A stretch of 64,000 nucleotides of DNA from contig NZ_CP019688.1 in NCBI RefSeq assembly GCF_002287505.1, forward strand, positions 1,972,674-2,036,673, read 5' to 3'. A program made the position numbers and the translations under genes. Positions 1 to 8,430 of the stretch are shown piece after piece (the stretch's first letter is position 1; the number at the start of each line of letters is the position of its first letter). Below the pieces are notes generated by a model. That model made no database searches. It saw only the letters and a list, made by a program, of their open reading frames with translations, and was not told the origin of the DNA. The DNA is from Corynebacterium glaucum. GTDB taxonomy: Bacteria; Actinomycetota; Actinomycetes; Mycobacteriales; Mycobacteriaceae.

Positions 1-45
1 GCACGCGAGTAGTGTACCGGCAACCGGCGAACTCGGCAGCGCGAA

Positions 46-840
46 TTAGGACCCCTCAGCACCAAAGACCACCGAAAGACCGACTGCGCCGAGCCCGGCG
101 TGCACCGCCAGGACGTCAACCAGCGGCTCTACGAGCACCTGGGATCCACGCGGAAGTACCTCATCGAGTGTGCTGGCGATCTGCTCAGCGGCACCATCAG
201 AATCCACGTGCTGAACCGCGGCAAACACCGGCTGGTCACCGGCACGCTCCATCACCAATTCTGCGAGCCGTGAGAATGCCTTCGTCTGGGTGCGGGTCTT
301 CGCTGCAACCTCAAACTTGCCGGCATGCAACCGCAGAATGGGTTTTGTGGCAAGCAGTGTGGCAGACAAAGCGGTGCCCGTCGACAAGCGACCCGACTTG
401 CGAAGTCCCTCGAGTTGCTGGAGGTAGACCCAGGTTTCGGACCGCTTGATTGTAGAAACGGCCATCGCTTCGCACTCGTCGAGCGATGCCCCCTCACGCG
501 CAAGTGTCGCGGCAGCCATCGCGGCCGCACCGATCGCCATGCCTGCGGTGTCAGTGTCCACAACCCGCACGGTGTCAGGGAAAACTGCAGATGCAGTGAC
601 GGCAGCTGACCAGGTGGATGACAGGGTCTTCGCTAGGTGCAATGCCACGACCCCGTCGTCGCCGCCGCGTTCCAGCTGGCGCGCGTATGCGGCAGTGAGT
701 TCAAGTGCGGTCAGCCCGGAGGTCGATACCTCACTCTCCGGTTCTTCCATGACGTGCATGTCCACGACGGTGATGCCGAGATCGTCGGCGATCTCTCGCG
801 GCAAGCCGGCGGCCGAATCCACCACTACGCGTACAGTCAT
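46..840 (-). CDS. DegV family lipid-binding protein
   Basis: DegV-family protein of about 264 residues. These proteins bind a fatty acid and can act as the FakB subunit of fatty-acid kinase. The N-terminus VRVVVDSAAGLP is the family's VDSa.dLp signature and the end matches the usual length. The reading frame is open upstream, but the ATG at 840 shares one base with the stop of the preceding phosphatase gene (TAATG), so I chose that start and read the two as translationally coupled. It is the last gene of a run proA-nadD-rsfS-phosphatase-degV. No kinase (FakA) is visible in the window. The ligand is unknown. Confidence 0.85.
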   Translation of the reverse strand: MTVRVVVDSAAGLPREIADDLGITVVDMHVMEEPESEVSTSGLTALELTAAYARQLERGGDDGVVALHLAKTLSSTWSAAVTASAVFPDTVRVVDTDTAGMAIGAAAMAAATLAREGASLDECEAMAVSTIKRSETWVYLQQLEGLRKSGRLSTGTALSATLLATKPILRLHAGKFEVAAKTRTQTKAFSRLAELVMERAGDQPVFAAVQHVDSDGAAEQIASTLDEVLPRGSQVLVEPLVDVLAVHAGLGAVGLSVVFGAEGS

Positions 841-1514
841 TACACGTTCAACCCCTGATTCCACGCTTCGAGGTACCACTGGACACCTTTCGAGTCGCCC
901 AACCCAGCCTCCTCAACACTGTGGCCCTCGCGGTAGCGCGGCATCGCCTGCAGGCGCGCCATGTTGGTGTTGGACAAGCTTTTGAGCAGCGGGTACTGGC
1001 CCTCGTCTAACCCGAGCAGGTTGGATGTGAGCGCAGAGATCGTGCCGCCGTGCGCCACGAGCAGCACCGCGGAACCATCCCAGCCGTCGTATGTGGCCAT
1101 GAGCTCATCGACAACGGGTCGTGCCCGGCGCGCAACGTCGAGGCGACTCTCGCCCGCCGGCGGCGCCCAACCGGCGTTGTTGCGCCAGTGCGCACGAATG
1201 CCAGCTGAAGCTTGGTCGACTTCCTCGTGGGTTTTGCCCTGCCAGTCCCCGAGGTGCGTCTCGCGCAGGCGCCGATCTTCAGTCAGCTCAAGCCCCAATA
1301 CCGCGGCGATGATTTCCGCTGTGCGCTTGGCGCGCACCAAGTCTGAGCTGATGATCCTGGACACCCCGAACTCCCGCATGAGCAACGCTGCGGCGCGCGC
1401 CTGCTCCACCCCTCGAGCAGAGAGTTCCGTATCAAGCTGGCCTTGCATCCTGCGGGTGGCGTTGTACTCCGTCTGACCGTGCCGCAGGAGAATGAGGCGT
1501 CGACTCTTTACCAT
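840..1514 (-). CDS. Histidine phosphatase family protein (phosphoglycerate mutase-like)
   Basis: A 224-residue member of the histidine phosphatase superfamily. The catalytic RHG triad is visible in LILLRHGQTEYN near residue 11. A second conserved His lies in LLVAHGGTISAL in the C-terminal half. The arginines expected of the phosphate pocket (SDLVRAKRTAEI) are present. It overlaps the rsfS stop by 7 bp and degV by 1 bp, so it belongs to the nadD-rsfS operon. In actinobacteria a gene at this position is often annotated gpmB or glucosyl-3-phosphoglycerate phosphatase. The sequence alone does not fix the substrate. Confidence 0.85.
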   Translation of the reverse strand: MVKSRRLILLRHGQTEYNATRRMQGQLDTELSARGVEQARAAALLMREFGVSRIISSDLVRAKRTAEIIAAVLGLELTEDRRLRETHLGDWQGKTHEEVDQASAGIRAHWRNNAGWAPPAGESRLDVARRARPVVDELMATYDGWDGSAVLLVAHGGTISALTSNLLGLDEGQYPLLKSLSNTNMARLQAMPRYREGHSVEEAGLGDSKGVQWYLEAWNQGLNV

Positions 1515-1978
1515 TCGTCGGCGTCGGGGCCTTCGCCCGCAAGCGGTAGGTCTTCGATGCGTTCTGCCTCGCGCGTCTGCTCCGCGTCATCAGAGAACGT
1601 GCCCGGGCGCTGGTACTCCGGCACACCCTCAACGGCAATCACCGGGCAGTCCGCGTACAGGCGATCCAGCCCGTAGAAGTCGCGCTCAGCGTCGCGCTGC
1701 ACGTGGACCACAAAGTTGCCGTAATCCAGTAGCACCCAGCGGTTCTCCCGGTTGCCTTCACGGCGCTTCGGCTCCGCGCCCGCGTCGGTAAGCTCCGCCT
1801 CGACTTCCTCGACGATGGAGGCGACCTGGCGCTCGTTGTCGGCGGAGGCGATGACAAAGATGTCAGTGATCGCCATGACGTTAGAAACGTCAATCACCGC
1901 GATGTTGGTTGCTAGCTTCTCGTCGGCGGCCTTCGCTGCGATGGTTGCCTGGTCGATGGAGATCTGCGAAGCAGTCAA
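1508..1978 (-). CDS. rsfS: Ribosome silencing factor RsfS
   Basis: Ribosomal silencing factor of the RsfS/Iojap family, 156 residues. It binds ribosomal protein L14 on the free 50S subunit and blocks subunit joining under nutrient limitation. The diagnostic stretch (ITDIFVIASADNERQV, then WVLLDYGNFVVHV and FYGLDRLY) is intact. A charged tail of about 40 residues after the core is poorly conserved in the family. It lies directly downstream of nadD, the standard bacterial order, and overlaps the next gene by 7 bp. Confidence 0.92.
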   Translation of the reverse strand: MTASQISIDQATIAAKAADEKLATNIAVIDVSNVMAITDIFVIASADNERQVASIVEEVEAELTDAGAEPKRREGNRENRWVLLDYGNFVVHVQRDAERDFYGLDRLYADCPVIAVEGVPEYQRPGTFSDDAEQTREAERIEDLPLAGEGPDADEW

Positions 1979-2046
1979 GAATTACGTCCTTTGGTGTCGC
2001 TGCTTGGGTAGCTGCTGTGGTTTAAGGGTTTAAGCACAGGTGCGGT

Positions 2047-2658
2047 TCATTGTCCCACATACAGCTCGTGTTTGGCGATGTACTGCACCACCCCATCCGG
2101 CACCAGATACCACACCGGGTGCCCCTCAGCGGCGCGGCGGCGACAGTCGGTCGAGGAGATCGCCATTGCGGGAATCTCCACCAAGTGCACTCGCTCCTGA
2201 ATATCCGCGGGCAGTCCGTCTTCGCTCAGCTCGTAGCCAGGACGCGTCACGCCGACGAACTGTGCCAGCTCAAACATCTGGCCCCAGTCGTGCCAGGACA
2301 TGATCGAGCTCAGCGCGTCCGCACCGGTGATGAAGAACAGCTCCGCATCCGCATACTCCGCACGCAAATCCCGCAGCGTATCGATGGTGTAGGTCGGCCC
2401 GCCGCGGTCAATGTCCACGCGCGAGACATTGAACATCGGGTTCGACGCGGTGGCAATCACCGTCATCAAATACCGGTCCTCTGCCGGGGAGATCTTCCTG
2501 TCCGCCTTCTGCCACGGCTGCCCGGTAGGCACGAACAGCACCTCATCCAGCCCGAAGCGGTGCGCCGCCTCGCTCGCCGCAACCAGGTGGCCGTGGTGGA
2601 TGGGGTCGAAGGTGCCGCCCATCACGCCGATGCGCCGCACAGGTTTGGCAGCAGTCAT
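2047..2658 (-). CDS. nadD: Nicotinate-nucleotide adenylyltransferase NadD
   Basis: Transfers AMP from ATP to nicotinate mononucleotide in NAD synthesis; cytoplasmic. The 203-residue protein starts with the nucleotidyltransferase motif [15 protein letters not shown] (the HxGH signature) and carries the C-terminal ISSTDCRRR motif of the NadD ISST-R type. Its ATG overlaps the proA stop codon (ATGA), so translation is probably coupled to proA. About 70 bp separate it from rsfS. Confidence 0.95.
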   Translation of the reverse strand: MTAAKPVRRIGVMGGTFDPIHHGHLVAASEAAHRFGLDEVLFVPTGQPWQKADRKISPAEDRYLMTVIATASNPMFNVSRVDIDRGGPTYTIDTLRDLRAEYADAELFFITGADALSSIMSWHDWGQMFELAQFVGVTRPGYELSEDGLPADIQERVHLVEIPAMAISSTDCRRRAAEGHPVWYLVPDGVVQYIAKHELYVGQ

Positions 2659-3938
2659 CGAATCTGCCCCTCCCCCTCAAGAATCCACTTGGTGGTCGTA
2701 AGCTCCGGCAGCGCCATCGGCCCGCGCGCGTGCAGCTTCTGCGTGGAAATGCCAATCTCTGCGCCCATGCCGTAGACCTCCCCGTCGGTGAACGCCGTCG
2801 ACGCGTTGAGCATCACCGCCGCGGAATCGACGCGGTCAGCAAACCGCCGCAAAGCGAACGCGTTCTTTGATGCGATCGCGTCTGTGTGGCCCGTCGAAAA
2901 GCGAGCGATGTGCGCGATCGCCCCATCCACCCCTTCGACTTCGGCGACCGCAATGTCCATGGAAAGGTACTCGACGGACCAATCAGTCTCGGTCGCCTCC
3001 ACAATGTCGGTTGCACCAAGGGCTTCAAGCTTATCGACGGCCCCGTGAACCGCAACTCCAGCATCCTGCAGCGCGCGGATGACCTTGAGCTTGTCAGCGT
3101 CGGGCAGATTGGCATCAATGAGCGCGGTCTCGGTGGCGTTGCAGACGGAGACGCGGCGGGTCTTGCCGTTGAGCAGCATCGTGATCGCCATGTCGAGATC
3201 CGCATCTTTGTCGATGTAGAAGTGGCAGTTGCCGGTACCGGTCTCGATGGCGGGCACCGTCGCGTTTTCCACGACCGCGTTGATCAGGTTCGCTCCGCCG
3301 CGCGGAATCACCACGTCGACGAGACCGCGGGCGGTAATGAGGTCCTGGACCGAATCGTGCGTTTCGCACGGCAGGAGCTGCACCGCCTCGCGAGGCAGAT
3401 CGTGGGCCTCAAGCACGTCCTGGAGGATTTCCACCAGCTTTGCGTTCGAAGTGCGCGCCGACTTCGAGCCGCGCAACAGTGCCACGTTGCCGGACTTCAG
3501 GGCAAGGCCGAACGCGTCGACGGTGACGTTCGGGCGGGCCTCGTAAACCATGCCCATGACACCAAGCGGGACGCGGACCTGCCGCATGGCGATGCCGTTA
3601 TCCATGGTGTGGCCGCGCAACACCTCCCCCACCGGATCCTCCAGGCCCGCGACCTGGCGTAGCCCTCCGGCAATGCCACTGATGCGATCCTCGCTGAGTG
3701 CAAGGCGGTCCAAGAGCGACTCAGCCATACCGGCGGCGCGGCCAGCGTCGATGTCATACTGGTTCGCCTCGAGGATCTCCGCCGCGCGGGACTCAAGCGT
3801 GTCCGCCGCAGCGAGCAGCGTCTCGTTCTTCTTCGGCGTGCTCAGCGTGGCTAGCGTTGGCGCGACCTGCTTTGCAGCGCGGGCCTTGGCGAGGACCTCG
3901 TCGCGTTCTGCCTGGCGTTGTGCGGTGGGCTCAGTCAT
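2655..3938 (-). CDS. proA: Gamma-glutamyl phosphate reductase ProA
   Basis: NADPH-dependent reduction of gamma-glutamyl phosphate to glutamate semialdehyde, the second step of proline synthesis. Length (427 residues) is typical. The aldehyde-dehydrogenase-fold signatures are visible: [20 protein letters not shown], then [10 protein letters not shown], and the catalytic cysteine in [11 protein letters not shown]. The partner kinase proB lies about 3.4 kb away on the same strand, separated by a dehydrogenase gene and accessory cargo. A copy of the GTCGATAAGC motif sits inside the gene (3029-3038) and encodes Val-Asp-Lys. Confidence 0.96.
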   Translation of the reverse strand: MTEPTAQRQAERDEVLAKARAAKQVAPTLATLSTPKKNETLLAAADTLESRAAEILEANQYDIDAGRAAGMAESLLDRLALSEDRISGIAGGLRQVAGLEDPVGEVLRGHTMDNGIAMRQVRVPLGVMGMVYEARPNVTVDAFGLALKSGNVALLRGSKSARTSNAKLVEILQDVLEAHDLPREAVQLLPCETHDSVQDLITARGLVDVVIPRGGANLINAVVENATVPAIETGTGNCHFYIDKDADLDMAITMLLNGKTRRVSVCNATETALIDANLPDADKLKVIRALQDAGVAVHGAVDKLEALGATDIVEATETDWSVEYLSMDIAVAEVEGVDGAIAHIARFSTGHTDAIASKNAFALRRFADRVDSAAVMLNASTAFTDGEVYGMGAEIGISTQKLHARGPMALPELTTTKWILEGEGQIR

Positions 3939-4055
3939 GGGGCAATCGTAGCGGAGTTGCAGTCTGACATTGCCATACTCTAGTGAAGATCGAACTCGTT
4001 GCCGGGCACCATCACGCCCTTGACAAAGCTAGAGCGCCAATTTCACGATGAAGAT

Positions 4056-4286
4056 GTGGCTGAAATCCTGCTAACGGGCGTACCTGATGATCTCCTTCGC
4101 CGCTTGGAGGATCGCGCTCGGAAATCGAATCTCACCATCTCGGACGTGATAATTCGAGAGCTCTCCGGACGCGGGACCAAAATGTCGACCGATGAGGCAT
4201 TGTCTCAGCTGGCAGCTCAAGAACCCGTTTTAGACGGGGGCGAAACGATTGCCGAGTCTGTGCGAGCTGAAAGAGATTCACGCTAA
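4056..4286 (+). CDS. VapB/FitA-like antitoxin, ribbon-helix-helix
   Basis: Small antitoxin-like protein. Residues from EILLTGVPDDLLRRLEDRA onward match the N-terminal ribbon-helix-helix of VapB/FitA antitoxins (beta strand, then two helices with NLTISDVIIREL), followed by a toxin-binding tail. I start it at GTG 4056 because that puts the beta strand at the N-terminus, as in the family. The frame is open further up to a TTG at 3999, which would give 95 residues. No strong ribosome binding site precedes either. The stop overlaps the ATG of the broken toxin gene by one base (TAATG), the usual antitoxin-toxin coupling. Confidence 0.75.
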   Translation: MAEILLTGVPDDLLRRLEDRARKSNLTISDVIIRELSGRGTKMSTDEALSQLAAQEPVLDGGETIAESVRAERDSR

Positions 4287-4431
4287 TGGTTCTTGACACT
4301 TCTGCGTTTGCAGAGTTGCTACGTTTGTCGCGCTAGCCGAAGCTCTCCATGAACCTCTGGTGACTTGCGATGCGCGGCTGGCTAAGAACCCGGCCCCCGA
4401 GGCCGCAGTCGTACTTATCGGTGGGACCTAG
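4286..4431 (+). pseudogene. Remnant of a VapC-like PIN-domain toxin
   Basis: The reading frame starts MVLDTSAFAELL, the N-terminus of a PIN-domain ribonuclease with its first catalytic Asp, but stops after 16 codons at 4336. From 4324, in a different frame, the sequence reads FVALAEALHEPLVTCDARLA, the family's C-terminal motif with the catalytic TCDARLA, and ends at 4431. Normal PIN toxins have about 130 residues; some 80 central residues, including the middle acidic residues, are gone. The damage fits an internal out-of-frame deletion. No active nuclease can be made. The 3' end overlaps the convergent dehydrogenase gene by 4 bp. Confidence 0.85.
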
Positions 4432-5339
4432 TAACCGGCGTCGACGTCGACCTCGGTGTGCATCTTCTCACCGGCCTGGAAGAGCTCCCAATTCTTCGCG
4501 GCGAGCGGGCCCACGCGGCGCTTCATGTACCGCGGAGTGTTCGCAGTGTGCGGCGTGATCACACAAGTGTCCAAATCCCACAGCGGGTGGTCGGAGGGCA
4601 GCGGCTCGGGGTCGGTGACATCGAGACCAGCACCACCGATTGCGCGGTTGCGCAGCGCTTCGGTGAGGGCGTCGGTGTCAATCAACGGGCCGCGGCCTAC
4701 GTTGACCACCACCGCGGTGTCCTTCATCTTGGCCAGCACATCGGCGTCGACAATGTGACGGGTCTGGTCGGTGAGCGGGGTGAGCAACACGAAGATGTCG
4801 TTGTCCGCCCACACTTCGTCGGCCTCGTCGATCTTCACCGTGCGCGCAGCACCCTCGACGTCGTTGCCGGAGCGGTTCACCGCCGTGACTTCAACGCCGA
4901 ACGGTGCGATGAACTCGATCAGCTTCTTGCCGATGCCGCCGGCACCGATCAGGGCGAGCTTCTGGCCGTCGAAAAGGAAACCAGTTTCTTCAGCGAGCTC
5001 CTTCTGGTTCCACTCGCGCGACACAGCCTTGTGGCGGTGCAGCACGGCGAGGATGAGCGCGAGCGTCGACTCTGCGACGGTGTCGTCGTAGAGCCCGGCG
5101 GCGTTGGCCCAGCGCACGTCGTGGGCAGTGAGGATACCGGCGGACAGCAGGTTGTCCACGCCCGCGTAGGCGATCTGAACCACCTTGACGCTCTCCGGCA
5201 GGGTCTCCGGGAACTCGTCCGGGCCGCCGCGGTAGACCAGCATGTCCGGGTTATCACTGAGTTCGACGAACTCGTGGCCTTCCGCCTCGAGATCGCGCAC
5301 AACTTCGTCCCATGGTTTAGGCAAAAATGCGAACTTCAT
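4428..5339 (-). CDS. D-isomer-specific 2-hydroxyacid dehydrogenase
   Basis: NAD(P)-dependent 2-hydroxyacid dehydrogenase of 303 residues. The Rossmann nucleotide-binding motif is LALIGAGGIGKKLIEF. The conserved NVGRGPLIDTDAL segment and the catalytic Arg/Glu/His stations (VVNVGRGPL, DVTDPEPLP, ITPHTANT) are present. Its place between proA and proB corresponds to the gene called unkdh in C. glutamicum; the substrate is not known. Upstream of it (5340-5373) only a short gap separates it from arsC on the same strand. Confidence 0.88.
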   Translation of the reverse strand: MKFAFLPKPWDEVVRDLEAEGHEFVELSDNPDMLVYRGGPDEFPETLPESVKVVQIAYAGVDNLLSAGILTAHDVRWANAAGLYDDTVAESTLALILAVLHRHKAVSREWNQKELAEETGFLFDGQKLALIGAGGIGKKLIEFIAPFGVEVTAVNRSGNDVEGAARTVKIDEADEVWADNDIFVLLTPLTDQTRHIVDADVLAKMKDTAVVVNVGRGPLIDTDALTEALRNRAIGGAGLDVTDPEPLPSDHPLWDLDTCVITPHTANTPRYMKRRVGPLAAKNWELFQAGEKMHTEVDVDAGY

Positions 5340-5373
5340 GCCTGCCTAGGATAGCGATCGCGCACGCCGCGCG

Positions 5374-5793
5374 TCACAGTTTGAGCATCTCCGCAACCAG
5401 GTTGCGAACCTTCGCGTCGATGTCGTCGCGCACCAACCGCATGCGCTCCATCCCCTCGACGCCGCGCTCCGAAGGTTCGTCGATAAGCCATTGCTCCAAT
5501 GTGCCACTGGCGTCAGCGGGCAGATCAACCCTCGCCTCCTGCCCCAGCACGATAACGCGGTCAGCGGAGCGCAAGAGCTCCCCATTGATCGGTTTCGGCT
5601 GGCCTTTCGCCATGTCCACTCCGACCTCTGCAAGCGCCTCCACCGACTGCTGGTTCAGCGACGCGCCCGGCTCGGTGCCAGCGGAGAACACGTCGAGCCG
5701 CTCCCCCGCATGATGCTGGGCCAAGGCCGCAGCCATCTGGGACTTCCCGCTGTTGCGGACGCAAATGAAAAGTACTTGAGGCGTAGATTGCAT
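5374..5793 (-). CDS. arsC: Mycothiol-dependent arsenate reductase (ArsC1/2 type)
   Basis: Reduces arsenate to arsenite. The 139-residue protein has the low-molecular-weight phosphatase fold with the phosphate loop [11 protein letters not shown] starting at Cys11 and the late acidic motif [10 protein letters not shown]. It closely resembles the single-cysteine corynebacterial enzymes that form an arseno-mycothiol adduct resolved by mycoredoxin; the extra cysteine pair of thioredoxin-linked ArsC is absent. It follows the arsenite pump gene with a 29 bp gap and should be co-transcribed with it. A GTCGATAAGC copy (5479-5488) lies inside and encodes Leu-Ile-Asp. Confidence 0.88.
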   Translation of the reverse strand: MQSTPQVLFICVRNSGKSQMAAALAQHHAGERLDVFSAGTEPGASLNQQSVEALAEVGVDMAKGQPKPINGELLRSADRVIVLGQEARVDLPADASGTLEQWLIDEPSERGVEGMERMRLVRDDIDAKVRNLVAEMLKL

Positions 5794-5822
5794 GGCAGCA
5801 GTTCCTTCCTATTAGGTTCCCG

Positions 5823-6923
5823 CTAGGTCGCGGCTGGAGCCGAGGAGTGGGCGGGCGGCAAGGTGGGATCCCCCGGGAACAATGTCGGCCCGAGGAACCT
5901 CATGACGTAAACGAGTCCGACGAGTACGGGGATTTCAATCAGCGGACCGATCGTGCCGGCGAGCGCTTGGGCGGAGGCTGCGCCGAAGGTGCCGATCGAC
6001 ACAGCGATGGCTAGTTCGAAGTTGTTTCCCGCAGCTGTGAAGGCGACGGACGCGGATTGTGCGTAGCCCATGCCCGATGCCTTTGCAACGATGAGCGCCA
6101 CGGTGAACATGCCGACGAAGTAGATCAACAGCGGCAGCGCCACCCGGGCAACGGTCCACGGGCGTGCGATGATCTGTTCCCCTTGGAGCGAGAACAACAG
6201 GACGATGGTGTACAGCAGTCCGACCAACGCCAGCGGCGAGATCGCCGGCAGAAAGGTGCGCTCGTACCAGTCGCGGCCCTTGGTCTTCTCGCCGACGATG
6301 CGTGAGCACACCCCGGCAAGCAGCGGGATGCCCAGGAAGACCAGCACCGAGGACACGATCGACCAGAACGAAAAGTCCGCGGAAGTCGTCGGAAGGCCCA
6401 GCCAGCCGGGCAGGATTTGCAGGTAGAACCATCCCAGCACGCCGAACATCGCGACCTGAAACACCGAGTTGATTGCCACCAGCACCGCGGTTGCCTCCCG
6501 ATCGGCGCAGGCGAGATCGGACCACACGAGCACCATCGCGATGCAACGGGCAAGTCCGACGATGATCAACCCAGTGCGAAGCTCCGGCTCCTCGGGCAGG
6601 AAAGTCCACGCCAGCGCGAACATGAACGCGGGTCCGACGATCCAGTTGAGCACGATGGAAACCACCATCAACCGGGTGTCGCGCGTCAGCTCGCGGGTTT
6701 TGTCGTAGCGCACTTTAGCCAGCGGCGGGTACATCATCACCAGCAGGCCGAGGGCGATCGGGATGGAAATGCCACCCACTTCCAGCCCTTTGAGCACGTG
6801 GCCCAGCTCCGGGACCGCATGCCCGAGTGCAAGCCCCAGCGCCATCGCCAGAAGAATCCACACCGGGAGGAACCGGTCAAGGAAAGACAGTCGGGCAGGT
6901 TTCGCCTGTATATTCACGCTCAT
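5823..6923 (-). CDS. Arsenite efflux transporter, ACR3 family
   Basis: Integral membrane protein that exports arsenite using the proton gradient. About 366 residues with around ten hydrophobic segments. The ACR3 signature with its essential cysteine is seen in VGLARCIAMVLVWSDLAC. The likely start is the ATG at 6923; a TTG lies one codon upstream. It is divergent from arsR with about 55 bp between the coding regions, so the ArsR operator must lie in that gap. arsC follows on the same transcript. Confidence 0.92.
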   Translation of the reverse strand: MSVNIQAKPARLSFLDRFLPVWILLAMALGLALGHAVPELGHVLKGLEVGGISIPIALGLLVMMYPPLAKVRYDKTRELTRDTRLMVVSIVLNWIVGPAFMFALAWTFLPEEPELRTGLIIVGLARCIAMVLVWSDLACADREATAVLVAINSVFQVAMFGVLGWFYLQILPGWLGLPTTSADFSFWSIVSSVLVFLGIPLLAGVCSRIVGEKTKGRDWYERTFLPAISPLALVGLLYTIVLLFSLQGEQIIARPWTVARVALPLLIYFVGMFTVALIVAKASGMGYAQSASVAFTAAGNNFELAIAVSIGTFGAASAQALAGTIGPLIEIPVLVGLVYVMRFLGPTLFPGDPTLPPAHSSAPAAT

Positions 6924-6978
6924 CAATATGGAAGATAAAAGACGTATCGATGTCTGTCAATACAGTGAGGTGGTAACA
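6924..6978. promoter_or_regulatory. arsR / acr3 divergent control region
   Basis: This 55 bp AT-richer stretch separates the divergent starts of acr3 (6923) and arsR (6979). It contains the ribosome binding site of arsR (GAGG at 6967-6970) and should contain promoter elements for both directions plus the arsenite-responsive operator. I see an ATCGAT core at about 6946 flanked by GAC and GTC, but no convincing long palindrome, so the exact operator is not assigned. Confidence 0.5.
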
Positions 6979-7302
6979 GTGACGGATCGCCCGACTTGCT
7001 GCTCGCTTGGGGCGGGTTTGCTCACCAGCGAGGAGGCGGAGCACTACGCCGGTCTCTTTAAAGTGCTCGCCGACCCTGCCCGCCTGCAACTGCTTTCCCG
7101 CTTGGCTGCCGAGGAGTGCGAACCGATGAGTGTCACCGAACTCGCGCAGGGCTCCGGGTTGAGCCAGCCCACCGTTTCACACCACCTGAAGCGGCTCACC
7201 GACGCCGGGTTGCTGGAAAAAGTCCGCACGGGCAGAACCGTCACGCATCAGGTCCGCTCGGCCCCGTTTGCAGATCTTCGCACCGTGCTCCAGATGGACT
7301 AG
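6979..7302 (+). CDS. arsR: ArsR family arsenite-responsive repressor
   Basis: Winged-helix repressor of the SmtB/ArsR family, 107 residues from GTG 6979, chosen because GAGG lies 8 bases upstream; the frame is open further 5'. The DNA-recognition helix is in SGLSQPTVSHHLKRL. Two adjacent cysteines (RPTCCSLG, residues 5-6) and a third in EECEPMSV match the arrangement Cys15/Cys16/Cys55 described for C. glutamicum ArsR, in which three cysteines from two subunits bind As(III). It is transcribed away from acr3-arsC and converges on proB, with a gap of 6 bp. Confidence 0.92.
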   Translation: MTDRPTCCSLGAGLLTSEEAEHYAGLFKVLADPARLQLLSRLAAEECEPMSVTELAQGSGLSQPTVSHHLKRLTDAGLLEKVRTGRTVTHQVRSAPFADLRTVLQMD

Positions 7303-7308
7303 GCGGCG

Positions 7309-8430
7309 CTACAAGCGCGACGCGTAGTTGGAAAGGTAATCCGCGTGCACCACCGGGCGGCGTTGTTGCGCGTCCAATTCATCGGTGTGCTTGCCCAGCA
7401 TGCTCGCTAGTTCGCGGGCGTTATAAGCAACCTCGCCGCGGCCGATCACCTCGGAATCCGGGCCGAGGATCTCAACGATATCGCCGGCGTGGAAATCGCC
7501 CTCGATGCCGGTGATGCCCACGGCGAGCAGGCTCGTTCCACCGCGGGTCACTGCCTTCACCGCCCCGGCGTCCAGGCGCAGCACCCCTTCCGCGTCCGCG
7601 GCGTAGAGCGCCCAGAATTTCCAGGCGTTGAGCTTGCGGTCCGGGCGCGTGTGGAACACGGTGCCCACCTGTGCGTCGCCGAGGGCTTCCTCGATCCGCT
7701 CAGTAGCGGTGAGCAGCACCGGCACGCCGCCGCGGGTGGCTAGGCGCGCTGCCGAAACCTTTGCCGCCATGCCGCCGGTGCCAAACAAGCCACCATCGCC
7801 AGCTTGGACCCCATCGAGGTCGCTGCCGGAGCGCACTTCGTCGATAAGCATGGCCCCCTCGTGTGAGGGATTACGGTCGTAGAGGCCGTCGACGTCGCTG
7901 AGCAGCACGAGTGCGTCGGCGCTGATCAGGGTGGCCACGATGGCGCTAAGACGGTCGTTGTCGCCGAAACGCATTTCGGAGGTGGCGACGGTGTCGTTCT
8001 CGTTGACGATCGGCACGGCGCCGATCTGGCGCAGCCGGTCGATGGTGCGTTGCGCGTTGCGGGCGCGCTCGCGCACGCCGGCATCCGCCTGGGTGAGCAG
8101 CACCTGGCCAATCGTGCGACCGTAGCGCGCAAACGACCGGCCCCACGACTGCGCGAGGTGGATCTGGCCGACGGCGGCGGCGGCCTGCTTCGTCGCCAAG
8201 TCCTGCGGGCGAGTACGCAGCCCGAGAGGCCCCATGCCGGCCGCGATCGCACCGGAGGACACCACGATCACGTCGGTGCCGCGGGCGATGCGTGCCTCGA
8301 TCGCGTCGACGATGCGGTCGATTTTGGCCTGGGAGACGGCGCCGGCGGCGTCGACAAGCGAACTTGTGCCGAGCTTGACCACAATGCGCCGCGCGCCGGC
8401 AATTTGGGCGCGGAGATCAGCTGACTCCAT
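7309..8430 (-). CDS. proB: Glutamate 5-kinase ProB
   Basis: Phosphorylates glutamate to gamma-glutamyl phosphate, the first and proline-inhibited step of proline synthesis. The 373-residue protein has an amino-acid-kinase domain ([11 protein letters not shown] at the N-terminus, [17 protein letters not shown] and [12 protein letters not shown] further on) and a C-terminal PUA domain from about residue 275. It directly abuts the obg stop/start junction, so obg-proB is one transcript. A GTCGATAAGC copy lies at 7840-7849 and encodes Leu-Ile-Asp. Confidence 0.95.
   Translation of the reverse strand: MESADLRAQIAGARRIVVKLGTSSLVDAAGAVSQAKIDRIVDAIEARIARGTDVIVVSSGAIAAGMGPLGLRTRPQDLATKQAAAAVGQIHLAQSWGRSFARYGRTIGQVLLTQADAGVRERARNAQRTIDRLRQIGAVPIVNENDTVATSEMRFGDNDRLSAIVATLISADALVLLSDVDGLYDRNPSHEGAMLIDEVRSGSDLDGVQAGDGGLFGTGGMAAKVSAARLATRGGVPVLLTATERIEEALGDAQVGTVFHTRPDRKLNAWKFWALYAADAEGVLRLDAGAVKAVTRGGTSLLAVGITGIEGDFHAGDIVEILGPDSEVIGRGEVAYNARELASMLGKHTDELDAQQRRPVVHADYLSNYASRL

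Noticed and set aside
6946..6962. ArsR operator as a perfect palindrome
   Set aside because: Only the ATCGAT core is symmetric; the flanks GAC and GTC are offset, so I did not call a defined operator.
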